Assembly: GCA_964035575.1 (NCBI GenBank)
Contig: OZ037898.1
Span: 372,001-436,000, forward strand
Direction: 5' to 3'
DNA from: Rhynchopus sp. YZ270_cl-10
Lineage: Eukaryota > Euglenozoa > Diplonemea > Diplonemida > Diplonemidae
DNA length: 64,000 nt
Shown: positions 12,087 through 25,795 of the stretch, one piece after another
How positions within the stretch are numbered: the stretch's first letter is position 1
Layout of the letters: every line of letters begins with the position of its first letter
Made by a program: the position numbers and the translations under genes
Notes under the pieces: model-generated
The model's database searches: none
What the model was told of the DNA's origin: nothing
Seen by the model: the letters and a program-made list of their open reading frames with translations, nothing else

Positions 12087-13251
12087 TTTAGTTTTTTTTG
12101 GCAATCCTTAACACTCCTGGCTGGTGTGGTTGATAAACGCAACCGAACACCACGAAACGGATCCGCTCTATACGTTACGATCCGTATGCAACCAAAGCAT
12201 GCAACGCAACGCAACCGATGTGTACGTAACGATCAGAACGCAACGAACGCAACGCAACCGATGTGTACGTTACGATCTGTATGCAACGAACGCAACGCAA
12301 CCGATGTGTACGTAGCGATCTGTATGCAACGAACGCAACGCATACAACGCAACGCAACCGATGCGTACGTTACGATGTGTATGCAACGAACGCAACGCAT
12401 GCAACGCAACGCAACCGATGCGTACGTTACGATCTGTATGCAACGAACGCAACGCATACAACGCAACGCAACCGATGTGTACGTTACGATGTGTATGCAA
12501 CGAACGCAACGCATGCAACGCAACGCAACCGATGTGTACGTTACGATCTGTATGCAACGCACGCAACGCAACCGATGTGTACGTAGCGATCTGTATGCAA
12601 CGAACGCAACGCATACAACGCAACGCAACCGATGTGTACGTTACGATCTGTATGCAACGAACGCAACGCATGCAACGCAACGCAACCGATGCGTACGTTA
12701 CGATCTGTATGCAACGAACGCAACGCAACCGATGTGTACGTAGCGATCTGTCTGCAACGAACGCAACGCATGCAACACAACGTAACCGATGCATACGTTA
12801 CGATCTGTATGCAACGAACGCAACGCAACCAACGCAACGAGTGGTTACAAACCCCCACGCATGGTTCTCACAGCGCGCTGGCACGTTTCCCAAGCCGCAA
12901 ACCCGGTTACCCGCCTGAAAAACCGGGTTTCTGGCCAAAACGCCTGTTTTGCCTGTAGAACCCTGTAGAAGCCTTAAGAAACACGTGTAAAAAAGGGGTA
13001 CTCGCGACACCCTGGTTTCAGGGTCTGTCAGGGTTTGGAGGTCTTTGCTTCAGAGAAAGTCTCCTAAAAACCTCCTATCTTCCCAAGAATCCACTTTTTT
13101 GACCTCTTTCGAGGTTTAGAGACCTGAAAAAAAATGCCCGAACCCCACCTTGGGGGGGGGGGGGGGGAGGGTGCCTGAGAGGGGGGGTGGGTGGGTGGGT
13201 GGGTGGGAGGTGATCAGCAACCTTAAAGACCTTAACACCGAGTGTTAAGGA
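12087..13251 (+). mobile_element. R1 element with expanded minisatellite core (1,165 bp)
   Basis: The usual left core, including the 16-bp-stem hairpin, is replaced by about thirteen tandem units of 43 or 57 bp (about 12,180-12,835), each with GATCTGTATGCAACGAACGC and ending CGATGTGTACGT. The 57-bp form differs from the 43-bp form by a 14-bp piece, GCATACAACGCAAC. Both element ends are kept. The G tract (13,151 onward) is also the longest in the window. Confidence 0.8.
12180..12835 (+). repeat. 43/57-bp minisatellite inside R1
   Basis: Tandem AACGCAACG-rich units alternate between a 43-bp and a 57-bp form. The same units occur one to three times in other R1 copies, so this is a local expansion of the normal R1 core. 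Confidence 0.85.
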
Positions 13252-13252
13252 A

Positions 13253-15152
13253 ATAAAACGTCCCGTTCAAAAGCGTGCCGTTCATACGCAACAAAACGTC
13301 CCGTTCAAAAGCGTGCCGTTCATACGCAACAAAACGACCCGCTCAAAAGCGTGCCGTTTCTACGCAACAAAACGACCCGTTCAAAAGCGTGCCGTTCGTA
13401 CGCAACAAAACGACCCGCTCAAAAGCGTGCCGTTCGTAAGCAACAAAACGACCCGTTCAAAAGCGTGCCGTTTCTACGCAACAAAACGACCCGCTCAAAA
13501 GCGTGCCGTTCGTAAGCAACAAAACGACCCGTTCAAAAGCGTGCCGTTTCTACGCAACAAAACGACCCGTTCAAAAGCGTGCCGTTTCTACGCAACAAAA
13601 CGACCCGTTCAAAAGCGTGCCGTTCATACGCAACAAAACGACCCGTTCAAAAGCGTGCCGTTCATACGCAACAAAACGACCCGTTCAAAAGCGTGCCGTT
13701 CATACGCAACAAAACGTCCCGTTCAAAAGCGTGCCGTTCATACGCAACAAAACGACCCGTTCAAAAGCGTGCCGTTTCTACGCAACAAAACGACCCGCTC
13801 AAAAGCGTGCCGTTCATACGCAACAAAACGTCCCGTTCAAAAGCGTGCCGTTCATACGCAACAAAACGACCCGTTCAAAAGCGTGCCGTTTCTACGCAAC
13901 AAAACGACCCGCTCCAAAGAGTGCCGTTCGTACGCAACAAAACGACCCGTTCAAAAGCGTGCCGTTTCTACGCAACAAAACGACCCGCTCAAAAGCGTGC
14001 CGTTCATACGCAACAAAACGTCCCGTTCAAAAGCGTGCCGTTCATACGCAACAAAACGACCCGTTCAAAAGCGTGCCGTTCATACGCAACAAAACGACCC
14101 GTTCAAAAGCGTGCCGTTTCTACGCAACAAAACGACCCGCTCAAAAGCGTGCCGTTCATACGCAACAAAACGTCCCGTTCAAAAGCGTGCCGTTCATACG
14201 CAACAAAACGACCCGTTCAAAAGCGTGCCGTTTCTACGCAACAAAACGACCCGCTCCAAAGAGTGCCGTTCGTACGCAACAAAACGACCCGTTCAAAAGC
14301 GTGCCGTTCATACGCAACAAAACGACCCGTTCAAAAGCGTGCCGTTTCTACGCAACAAAACGACCCGCTCCAAAGCGTGCCGTTCGTACGCAACAAAACG
14401 ACCCGTTCAAAAGCGTGCCGTTCACACGCAACAAAAAGACCCGCTCAAAAGCGTGCCGTTCATACGCAACAAAACGACCCGTTCAAAAGCGTGCCGTTTC
14501 TACGCAACAAAACGACCCGTTCAAAAGCGTGCCGTTCATACGCAACAAAACGACCCGCTCAAAAGCGTGCCGTTCATACGCAACAAAACGACCCGTTCAA
14601 AAGCGTGCCGTTTCTACGCAACAAAACGACCCGTTCAAAAGCGTGCCGTTCATACGCAACAAAACGACCCGTTCAAAAGCGTGCCGTTCATACGCAACAA
14701 AACGACCCGTTCAAAAGCGTGCCGTTTCTACGCAACAAAACGACCCGCTCCAAAGCGTGCCGTTTCTACGCAACAAAACGACCCGGTCAAAAGCGTGCCG
14801 TTTCTACGCAACAAAACGACCCGCTCAAAAGCGTGCCGTTCATACGCAACAAAACGACCCGTTCAAAAGCGTGCCGTTTCTACGCAACAAAACGACCCGC
14901 TCAAAAGCGTGCCGTTCATACGCAATAAAACGACCCGCTCAAAAGCGTGCCGTTCATACGCAACAAAACGACCCGCTCAAAAGCGTGCCGTTCATACGCA
15001 ATAAAACGACCCGCTCAAAAGCGTGCCGTTCATACGCAACAAAACGTCCCGTTCAAAAGCGTGCCGTTCATACGCAACAAAACGACCCGTTCAAAAGCGT
15101 GCCGTTCATACGCAACAAAACGACCCGCTCAAAAGCGTGCCGTTCATACGCA
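13253..15152 (+). repeat. R3 satellite, 50 units of 38 bp
   Basis: Exactly 1,900 bp, in the same phase at both borders as the block at 3,684 (ATAAAACG at the left, TTCATACGCA at the right). One extra A precedes it. It shares long ordered runs of unit variants with the other blocks. Confidence 0.95.
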
Positions 15153-16633
15153 TTTAGTTTTTTTTGGCAATCCTTAACACTCACTGGATGGTGTGGTTGC
15201 TGTATGAAAGGTTTGCAACGCACACAAACCAACCAACACAACCGATGCGATACGTTGCTTGCGTTCACATCGTTCCGTTCAGATCGGAACGATGTGAACG
15301 GAACGAATGCAACCGACGCAACGCAACCGTTCGGTACGTAACGTCCCGAACCAAACATATGGAACCAACGCAACGCAATGCAACGAACGTAACCAACCGA
15401 ACACAACAAACCCGATGTGTACGTAACGATCTGTATGCAACGAACGCAACGCAACGAACGCAACGCATGCAACGCAACGCAACCGATGCGTACGTAACGA
15501 TCGGAACGCAACGAACGTAACCAACCGAACACAACCAACGCAACGCAACCGCTCTGTTCGCTGCACTCTGTAGATAACGATCTCTACACAATTTAGTTTT
15601 GCGAATCCTAAACACTTTCTGCTGGCTCGTGTGGTTGATGAGCGAGATCTTCTGGCACAAAACGGACTCGATCGTCAAGGATCTTAACCCAGTTAAAACA
15701 TCAGACTGGTCACAGAATACCACGTTGTGCATGGTTTTTGGCTTGTTTTTGCCCACAAAAGGGCTTACACATGTTTCTAACACCCCAGAATCGCGTTTCT
15801 CAGACCACATGGACAGGTATGGGCCCAAAAAACCACCCAAAAAGGCGAAAATCCCGGTTTTTGGTGAAAATCGCCTGTTTTGCCTGCAGAATCCTTAAGG
15901 AACGCACGGTTCCTAAGGCAATTTACACGTAAACTCGCGACACGAAATTAGGAATTAGTAACAAATCTCTGAGCGATCTGATTTAGTAATAACTGGATTT
16001 TTGGCCCAATCTTTCCAATGCCGAAAAAATCTTACACTTTGGCGTATTTTCGCGAAATGGTCATTTTTGGGGTACCCCACCCGGGGGGGGGTACCCAGGG
16101 GGAGGGTGGGGAGGAAGCAACCTTAAAAACCTAAACACAAGTGTTTAGGAACTAACGCAACGCATGCAACACAACGTAACCGGTGTGCACGTAGCTATGT
16201 GTACGCAACGTAGCGAACGCAACGCAACCAACGCAACGAGTGGTTACAACCCCCCACGCATGGTTCTCACAGCGCGCTGGCACGTTACCCAAGCCGCAAA
16301 CCCGGTTACCTGACTTAAAAACCGGGTTTTCGGCCAAAACGCCTGTTTTGCCTGTAGAACCCTGTAGAAGCCTTAAGAAACACGTGTAAAAAAGGGGTAC
16401 TCGCGACACCCTGGTTTCAGGGTCTGTCAGGGTTTGGAGGTCTTTGCTTCAGAGAAAGTCTCCTAAAAACCTCCTATCTTCCCAAGAATCCACTTTTTTG
16501 ACCTCTTTGGACGTTTAGGGACCTGAAAAAAAATGGCCGAAACCCACCCCGCGCGGGGAGGGTGGGTGGGTGGGGAGGGTGGGTGGGTGGGGTGATCAGC
16601 AACCTTAAAGACCTTAACACTGAGTGTTAAGGA
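15153..16633 (+). mobile_element. R1 element split by an R4 insertion
   Basis: Parts are 15,153-15,591 and 16,151-16,633. It has the same sub-lineage variants and the same R4 position as the copy at 5,736, so it is a copied, not an independent, insertion. Confidence 0.8.
15592..16150 (+). mobile_element. R4 element
   Basis: A 559-bp copy that appears identical to the one at 6,175. Confidence 0.8.
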
Positions 16634-16635
16634 AA

Positions 16636-17537
16636 TTTAGTTTTTTTTGGCAATCCTTAACACTCACTGGCTGGTGTGGTTGATGTATGTAAGGTTTGCA
16701 ACGCACACAAGCCAACCAACGCAACCGATGCGCTACGTTTCTTGCGTTCACATCGTTCCGTTCAGATCGGAACGATGTGAACGGAACGAATGCAACCGAC
16801 GCAACGCAACCGTTCGGTACGTAACGTCTCGAACCGAAGACACGGAAGCAACGCAACGCACCGAACGCAATGCAAGCGATGAGTACGTAACGATCTGTAT
16901 GCAACGAACGCAACGCAACGAACGCAACGCATGCAACGCAACGCAACCGATGTGTACGTAACGATCGGAACGCAACGAACGTAACCAACCGAACACAACC
17001 AACGCAACGCAACCGCTCTGTTCGTTGCACTCTGTATATAACGATCTCTACACAACTAACGCAACGCATGCAACATAACGTAACCGATGTGCACGTAGCT
17101 ATGTGTACGCAACGTAGCGAACGCAACGCAACCAACGCAACGAGTGGTTACAACCCCCCACGCATGGTTCTCACAGCGCGCTGGCACGTTACCCAAGCCG
17201 CAAACCCGGTTACCTGCCTTAAAAACCGGGTTTTCGGCCAAAACGCCTGTTTTGCCTGTAGAACCCTGTAGAAGCCTTAAGAAACACGTGTAAAAAAGGG
17301 GTACTCGCGACACCCTGGTTTCAGGGTCTGTCAGGGTTTGGAGGTCTTTGCTTCAGAGAAAGTCTCCTAAAAACCTCCTATCTTCCCAAGAATCCACTTT
17401 TTTGACCTCTTTGGACGTTTAGGGACCTGAAAAAAAATGGCCGAAACCCACCCCGCGCGGGGAGGGTGGGTGGGTGGGGAGGGTGGGTGGGTGGGGTGAT
17501 CAGCAACCTTAAAGACCTTAACACTGAGTGTTAAGGA
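16636..17537 (+). mobile_element. R1 element, 902-bp form with the empty R4 site
   Basis: This copy reads straight through CTCTACACAACTAACGC near 17,046-17,062, the place where R4 sits in its neighbours. It therefore shows the uninterrupted state. It also has the AACATAACG and CCGATGTGCACG variants near 17,070. Confidence 0.8.
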
Positions 17538-17539
17538 AA

Positions 17540-18350
17540 TTTAGTTTTTTTTGGCAATCCTTAACACTCACTGGCTGGTGTGGTTGATGTATGTAAGGTT
17601 TGCAACGCACACAAGCCAACCAACGCAACCGATGCGCTACGTTTCTTGCGTTCACATCGTTCCGTTCAGATCGGAACGATGTGAACGGAACGAATGCAAC
17701 CGACGCAACGCAACCGTTCGGTACGTAACGTCTCGAACCAAAGACACGGAAGCAACGCAACGCACCGAACGCAACGCATGCAACGCAACGCAACCGATGT
17801 GTACGTAACGATCGGAACGCAACCAACGCAACGCAACCGCTCTGTTCGTTGCACTCTGTATATAACGATCTCTACACAAGGAACGCAACGCATGCAACAC
17901 AACGTAACCGGTGTGTACGTAACGAACGCAACGTAGCGAAGGCAACGCAACGAGTGGTTACAAACCCCCACGCATGGTTCTCACACCGCTCTGGCACGTT
18001 TCCCAAGCCTCAAACCCGGTTACCTGCCTGAAAAACCGGGTTTTCGGCCAAAACGCCTGTTTTGCCTGTATAACCCTGTAGAACCCTTAAGAAACACGTG
18101 TAAAAAAGGGGTACTCGCGACACCCTGGTTTCAGGGTCTGTCAGGGTTTGGAGGTCTTTCTCATTTGCAAACCCTCAAAAAAACCTCCTATCTTCCCAAG
18201 AATCCACTTTTTTGACCTCTTTGGACGTTTAGAGACCTGAAAAAAAATGGCCGAAACCCACCCCGGGGGGGGGGACCGGGGGGGGTGCCTTAGAGGGGGT
18301 GGGTGGGGTGGTGAAGCAACCTTAAAGACCTTAACACCGAGTGTTAAGGA
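17540..18350 (+). mobile_element. R1 element, short variant (811 bp)
   Basis: Opens the third super-repeat. One G shorter in the G tract than the 812-bp copies. Confidence 0.8.
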
Positions 18351-18809
18351 ACTTTTGAGCATCACATATTTATTCCACGGCTATTTTGTGTGTATACCGT
18401 ACGTTTAGTATGGCCAGCGCCTTAGCAAAAAATCAAAAAATCTCAAAAAAAAATTTTTTTTTTTGGGAAAATTTCGGCCCCTGACCTGGGTTTTTGGGCA
18501 CCAAAAAATGCAAAAAAACGCAAAAATCGGGTGTTTTGACCATCTGTGGTTACACAAAACACACTTCTGTGTATAAGCCTACACCAATACAGTGGTTATA
18601 CAAGGCGATTTTTGACCAAAAAAAAAATTTTTTTTTCGCCCAAAATTTGCCGTGGTACCTCATAAAATGGCCCAAAGAATCCAATGAAAACCTCAGATTG
18701 GGCAAATTATGAAAAAAATTTTCAAGTCAAATTTTCAGCCAAAATACGGCTATTTTGGTCATGCCTTGTGTACTTTGTGTACTGAACTGGTGTCCCGAGG
18801 CCACAGGGA
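18351..18809 (+). repeat. R2 repeat
   Basis: Standard copy. Confidence 0.8.
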
Positions 18810-19710
18810 TTTAGTTTTTTTTGGCAATCCTTAACACTCACTGGCTGGTGTGGTTGATGTATGAAAGGTTTGCAACGCACACAAGCCAACGCAACCGATG
18901 CGATACGTTTCTTGCGTTCACATCGTTCCGTTCAGATCGGAACGATGTGAACGGAACGAATGCAACCGACGCAACGCAACCGTTCGGTACGTAACGTCTC
19001 GAACCAAAGACACGGAAGCAACGCAACGCACCGAACGCAACGCATCCAACGCAATGCAAGCGATGAGTACGTAACGATCTGTATGCAACGAACGCAACGC
19101 AACGAACGCAACGCAACCGATGTGTACGAAACGATCGGAACGCAACGAACGTAACCAACCGAACACAACCAACGCAACGCAACCGCTCTGTTCGTTGCAC
19201 TCTGTATATAACGATCTCTACACAACGAACGCAACGCATGCAACACAACGTAACCGGTGTGCACGTAGCTATGTGTACGCAACGTAGCGAACGCAACGCA
19301 ACCAACGCAACGAGTGGTTACAAACCCCCACGCATGGTTCTCGCAGCGCGCTGGCACGTTTCCCAAGCCGGAAACCCGGTTACCTGCCTGAAAAACCGGG
19401 TTTTCGGCCAAAACGCCTGTTTTGCCTGTAGAACCCTGTAGAACCCTTAAGAAACACGTGTAAAAAAGGGGTACTCGCGACACCCTGGTTTCAGGGTCTG
19501 TCAGGGTTTGGAGGTCTTTCTCATTTGCAAACCCTGAAAAAAACCTCCTATCTTCCCAAGAATCCACTTTTTTGACCTCTTTGGACGTTTAGAGACCTGA
19601 AAAAAAATGGCCGAAACCCACCCCGGGGGGGGGGACCGGGGGGGGTGCCTTAGAGGGGGTGGGTGGGGTGGTGAAGCAACCTTAAAGACCTTAACACCGA
19701 GTGTTAAGGA
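18810..19710 (+). mobile_element. R1 element, 901-bp form
   Basis: Carries AACCCTGAAAAAAACC rather than AACCCTCAAAAAAACC near 19,530, a variant shared with the copies at 21,531 and 32,591. That is useful for tracing array duplication. Confidence 0.8.
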
Positions 19711-20169
19711 ACTTTTGAGCATCACATATTTATTCCACGGCTATTTTGTGTGTATACCGTACGTTTAGTATGGCCAGCGCCTTAGCAAAAAATCAAAAAA
19801 TCTCAAAAAAAAAATTTTTTTTTTGGGAAAATTTCGGCCCCTGACCTGGGTTTTTGGGCACCAAAAAATGCAAAAAAACGCAAAAATCGGGTGTTTTGAC
19901 CATCTGTGGTTACACAAAACACACTTCTGTGTATAAGCCTACACCAATACAGTGGTTATACAAGGCGATTTTTGACCAAAAAAAAAATTTTTTTTTCGCC
20001 CAAAATTTGCCGTGGTACCTCATAAAATGGCCCAAAGAATCCAATGAAAACCTCAGATTGGGCAAATTATGAAAAAAATTTTCAAGTCAAATTTTCAGCC
20101 AAAATACGGCTATTTTGGTCATGCCTTGTGTACTTTGTGTACTGAACTGGTGTCCCGAGGCCACAGGGA
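19711..20169 (+). repeat. R2 repeat
   Basis: Standard copy. Confidence 0.8.
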
Positions 20170-21071
20170 TTTAGTTTTTTTTGGCAATCCTTAACACTCA
20201 CTGGCTGGTGTGGTTGATGTATGAAAGGTTTGCAACGCACACAAGCCAACGCAACCGATGCGATACGTTTCTTGCGTTCACATCGTTCCGTTCAGATCGG
20301 AACGATGTGAACGGAACGAATGCAACCGACGCAACGCAACCGTTCGGTACGTAACGTCTCGAACCAAAGACACGGAAGCAACGCAACGCACCGAACGCAA
20401 CGCATCCAACGCAATGCAAGCGATGAGTACGTAACGATCTGTATGCAACGAACGCAACGCAACGAACGCAACGCAACCGATGTGTACGAAACGATCGGAA
20501 CGCAACGAACGTAACCAACCGAACACAACCAACGCAACGCAACCGCTCTGTTCGTTGCACTCTGTATATAACGATCTCTACACAACGAACGCAACGCATG
20601 CAACACAACGTAACCGGTGTGCACGTAGCTATGTGTACGCAACGTAGCGAACGCAACGCAACCAACGCAACGAGTGGTTACAAACCCCCACGCATGGTTC
20701 TCGCAGCGCGCTGGCACGTTTCCCAAGCCGGAAACCCGGTTACCTGCCTGAAAAACCGGGTTTTCGGCCAAAACGCCTGTTTTGCCTGTAGAACCCTGTA
20801 GAACCCTTAAGAAACACGTGTAAAAAAGGGGTACTCGCGACACCCTGGTTTCAGGGTCTGTCAGGGTTTGGAGGTCTTTCTCATTTGCAAACCCTCAAAA
20901 AAACCTCCTATCTTCCCAAGAATCCACTTTTTTGACCTCTTTGGACGTTTAGAGACCTGAAAAAAAATGGCCGAAACCCACCCCGGGGGGGGGGACCGGG
21001 GGGGGGTGCCTTAGAGGGGGTGGGTGGGGTGGTGAAGCAACCTTAAAGACCTTAACACCGAGTGTTAAGGA
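20170..21071 (+). mobile_element. R1 element, 902-bp form
   Basis: One extra G in the G tract relative to the 901-bp form. Confidence 0.8.
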
Positions 21072-21530
21072 ACTTTTGAGCATCACATATTTATTCCACG
21101 GCTATTTTGTGTGTATACCGTACGTTTAGTATGGCCAGCGCCTTAGCAAAAAATCAAAAAATCTCAAAAAAAAAATTTTTTTTTTGGGAAAATTTCGGCC
21201 CCTGACCTGGGTTTTTGGGCACCAAAAAATGCAAAAAAACGCAAAAATCGGGTGTTTTGACCATCTGTGGTTACACAAAACACACTTCTGTGTATAAGCC
21301 TACACCAATACAGTGGTTATACAAGGCGATTTTTGACCAAAAAAAAAATTTTTTTTTCGCCCAAAATTTGCCGTGGTACCTCATAAAATGGCCCAAAGAA
21401 TCCAATGAAAACCTCAGATTGGGCAAATTATGAAAAAAATTTTCAAGTCAAATTTTCAGCCAAAATACGGCTATTTTGGTCATGCCTTGTGTACTTTGTG
21501 TACTGAACTGGTGTCCCGAGGCCACAGGGA
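21072..21530 (+). repeat. R2 repeat
   Basis: Standard copy. Confidence 0.8.
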
Positions 21531-22431
21531 TTTAGTTTTTTTTGGCAATCCTTAACACTCACTGGCTGGTGTGGTTGATGTATGAAAGGTTTGCAACGCA
21601 CACAAGCCAACGCAACCGATGCGATACGTTTCTTGCGTTCACATCGTTCCGTTCAGATCGGAACGATGTGAACGGAACGAATGCAACCGACGCAACGCAA
21701 CCGTTCGGTACGTAACGTCTCGAACCAAAGACACGGAAGCAACGCAACGCACCGAACGCAACGCATCCAACGCAATGCAAGCGATGAGTACGTAACGATC
21801 TGTATGCAACGAACGCAACGCAACGAACGCAACGCAACCGATGTGTACGAAACGATCGGAACGCAACGAACGTAACCAACCGAACACAACCAACGCAACG
21901 CAACCGCTCTGTTCGTTGCACTCTGTATATAACGATCTCTACACAACGAACGCAACGCATGCAACACAACGTAACCGGTGTGCACGTAGCTATGTGTACG
22001 CAACGTAGCGAACGCAACGCAACCAACGCAACGAGTGGTTACAAACCCCCACGCATGGTTCTCGCAGCGCGCTGGCACGTTTCCCAAGCCGGAAACCCGG
22101 TTACCTGCCTGAAAAACCGGGTTTTCGGCCAAAACGCCTGTTTTGCCTGTAGAACCCTGTAGAACCCTTAAGAAACACGTGTAAAAAAGGGGTACTCGCG
22201 ACACCCTGGTTTCAGGGTCTGTCAGGGTTTGGAGGTCTTTCTCATTTGCAAACCCTGAAAAAAACCTCCTATCTTCCCAAGAATCCACTTTTTTGACCTC
22301 TTTGGACGTTTAGAGACCTGAAAAAAAATGGCCGAAACCCACCCCGGGGGGGGGGACCGGGGGGGGTGCCTTAGAGGGGGTGGGTGGGGTGGTGAAGCAA
22401 CCTTAAAGACCTTAACACCGAGTGTTAAGGA
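21531..22431 (+). mobile_element. R1 element, 901-bp form
   Basis: Has the CCCTGAAAAAAACC variant near 22,255. Confidence 0.8.
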
Positions 22432-22890
22432 ACTTTTGAGCATCACATATTTATTCCACGGCTATTTTGTGTGTATACCGTACGTTTAGTATGGCCAGCG
22501 CCTTAGCAAAAAATCAAAAAATCTCAAAAAAAAAATTTTTTTTTTGGGAAAATTTCGGCCCCTGACCTGGGTTTTTGGGCACCAAAAAATGCAAAAAAAC
22601 GCAAAAATCGGGTGTTTTGACCATCTGTGGTTACACAAAACACACTTCTGTGTATAAGCCTACACCAATACAGTGGTTATACAAGGCGATTTTTGACCAA
22701 AAAAAAAATTTTTTTTTCGCCCAAAATTTGCCGTGGTACCTCATAAAATGGCCCAAAGAATCCAATGAAAACCTCAGATTGGGCAAATTATGAAAAAAAT
22801 TTTCAAGTCAAATTTTCAGCCAAAATACGGCTATTTTGGTCATGCCTTGTGTACTTTGTGTACTGAACTGGTGTCCCGAGGCCACAGGGA
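22432..22890 (+). repeat. R2 repeat
   Basis: Standard copy. Confidence 0.8.
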
Positions 22891-23781
22891 TTTAGTTTTT
22901 TTTGGCAATCCTTAACACTCACTGGCTGGTGTGGTTGATGTATGAAAGGTTTGCAACGCACACAAGCCAACGCAACCGATGCGATACGTTTCTTGCGTTC
23001 ACATCGTTCCGTTCAGATCGGAACGATGTGAACGGAACGAATGCAACCGACGCAACGCAACCGTTCGGTACGTAACGTCTCGAACCAAAGACACGGAAGC
23101 AACGCAACGCACCGAACGCAACGCATCCAACGCAATGCAAGCGATGAGTACGTAACGATCTGTATGCAACGAACGCAACGCAACGAACGCAACGCAACCG
23201 ATGTGTACGAAACGATCGGAACGCAACGAACGTAACCAACCGAACACAACCAACGCAACGCAACCGCTCTGTTCGTTGCACTCTGTATATAACGATCTCT
23301 ACACAACGAACGCAACGCATGCAACACAACGTAACCGGTGTGCACGTAGCTATGTGTACGCAACGTAGCGAACGCAACGCAACCAACGCAACGAGTGGTT
23401 ACAAACCCCCACGCATGGTTCTCGCAGCGCGCTGGCACGTTTCCCAAGCCGGAAACCCGGTTACCTGCCTGAAAAACCGGGTTTTCGGCCAAAACGCCTG
23501 TTTTGCCTGTAGAACCCTGTAGAACCCTTAAGAAACACGTGTAAAAAAGGGGTACTCGCGACACCCTCGTTTCAGGGTCTGTCAGGGTTTGGAGGTCTTT
23601 GCTTCAGAGAAAGTCTCCTAAAAACCTCCTATCTTCCCAAGAATCCACTTTTTTGACCTCTTTGGACGTTTAGGGACCTGAAAAAAAATGGCCGAAACCC
23701 ACCCTGGGGGGGGGGGTGGGGTGGGAGGGTGGGTGGGAGGTGATCAGCAACCTTAAAGACCTTAACACCGAGTGTTAAGGA
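22891..23781 (+). mobile_element. R1 element, 891-bp variant next to R3
   Basis: R3-type right end, as in the copy at 2,793. Confidence 0.8.
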
Positions 23782-25795
23782 ATAAAACGTCCCGTTCAAA
23801 AGCGTGCCGTTCATACGCAACAAAACGTCCCGTTCAAAAGCGTGCCGTTCATACGCAACAAAACGACCCGCTCAAAAGCGTGCCGTTTCTACGCAACAAA
23901 ACGACCCGTTCAAAAGCGTGCCGTTCGTACGCAACAAAACGACCCGCTCAAAAGCGTGCCGTTCGTAAGCAACAAAACGACCCGTTCAAAAGCGTGCCGT
24001 TTCTACGCAACAAAACGACCCGCTCAAAAGCGTGCCGTTTCTACGCAACAAAACGACCCGCTCAAAAGCGTGCCGTTCGTAAGCAACAAAACGACCCGTT
24101 CAAAAGCGTGCCGTTTCTACGCAACAAAACGACCCGTTCAAAAGCGTGCCGTTTCTACGCAACAAAACGACCCGTTCAAAAGCGTGCCGTTCATACGCAA
24201 CAAAACGACCCGTTCAAAAGCGTGCCGTTCATACGCAACAAAACGACCCGTTCAAAAGCGTGCCGTTCATACGCAACAAAACGTCCCGTTCAAAAGCGTG
24301 CCGTTCATACGCAACAAAACGACCCGTTCAAAAGCGTGCCGTTCATACGCAACAAAACGACCCGTTCAAAAGCGTGCCGTTTCTACGCAACAAAACGACC
24401 CGCTCAAAAGCGTGCCGTTCATACGCAACAAAACGTCCCGTTCAAAAGCGTGCCGTTCATACGCAACAAAACGACCCGTTCAAAAGCGTGCCGTTTCTAC
24501 GCAACAAAACAACCCGCTCCAAAGAGTGCCGTTCGTACGCAACAAAACGACCCGTTCAAAAGCGTGCCGTTCATACGCAACAAAACGACCCGTTCAAAAG
24601 CGTGCCGTTTCTACGCAACAAAACGACCCGTTCAAAAGCGTGCCGTTCATACGCAACAAAACGTCCCGTTCAAAAGCGTGCCGTTCATACGCAACAAAAC
24701 GACCCGTTCAAAAGCGTGCCGTTCATACGCAACAAAACGACCCGTTCAAAAGCGTGCCGTTTCTACGCAACAAAACGACCCGCTCAAAAGCGTGCCGTTC
24801 ATACGCAACAAAACGTCCCGTTCAAAAGCGTGCCGTTCATACGCAACAAAACGACCCGTTCAAAAGCGTGCCGTTTCTACGCAACAAAACGACCCGCTCC
24901 AAAGAGTGCCGTTCGTACGCAACAAAACGACCCGTTCAAAAGCGTGCCGTTCATACGCAACAAAACGACCCGTTCAAAAGCGTGCCGTTTCTACGCAACA
25001 AAACGACCCGCTCCAAAGCGTGCCGTTCGTACGCAACAAAACGACCCGTTCAAAAGCGTGCCGTTCACACGCAACAAAAAGACCCGCTCAAAAGCGTGCC
25101 GTTCATACGCAACAAAACGACCCGTTCAAAAGCGTGCCGTTTCTACGCAACAAAACGACCCGTTCAAAAGCGTGCCGTTCATACGCAACAAAACGACCCG
25201 CTCAAAAGCGTGCCGTTCATACGCAACAAAACGACCCGTTCAAAAGCGTGCCGTTTCTACGCAACAAAACGACCCGTTCAAAAGCGTGCCGTTCATACGC
25301 AACAAAACGACCCGTTCAAAAGCGTGCCGTTCATACGCAACAAAACGACCCGTTCAAAAGCGTGCCGTTTCTACGCAACAAAACGACCCGCTCCAAAGCG
25401 TGCCGTTTCTACGCAACAAAACGACCCGGTCAAAAGCGTGCCGTTTCTACGCAACAAAACGACCCGCTCAAAAGCGTGCCGTTCATACGCAACAAAACGA
25501 CCCGTTCAAAAGCGTGCCGTTTCTACGCAACAAAACGACCCGCTCAAAAGCGTGCCGTTCATACGCAATAAAACGACCCGCTCAAAAGCGTGCCGTTCAT
25601 ACGCAACAAAACGACCCGCTCAAAAGCGTGCCGTTCATACGCAATAAAACGACCCGCTCAAAAGCGTGCCGTTCATACGCAACAAAACGTCCCGTTCAAA
25701 AGCGTGCCGTTCATACGCAACAAAACGACCCGTTCAAAAGCGTGCCGTTCATACGCAACAAAACGACCCGCTCAAAAGCGTGCCGTTCATACGCA
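23782..25795 (+). repeat. R3 satellite, 53 units of 38 bp
   Basis: Exactly 2,014 bp. The order of unit variants follows the 3,684 block closely, with local gains and losses of whole units only. Confidence 0.95.
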
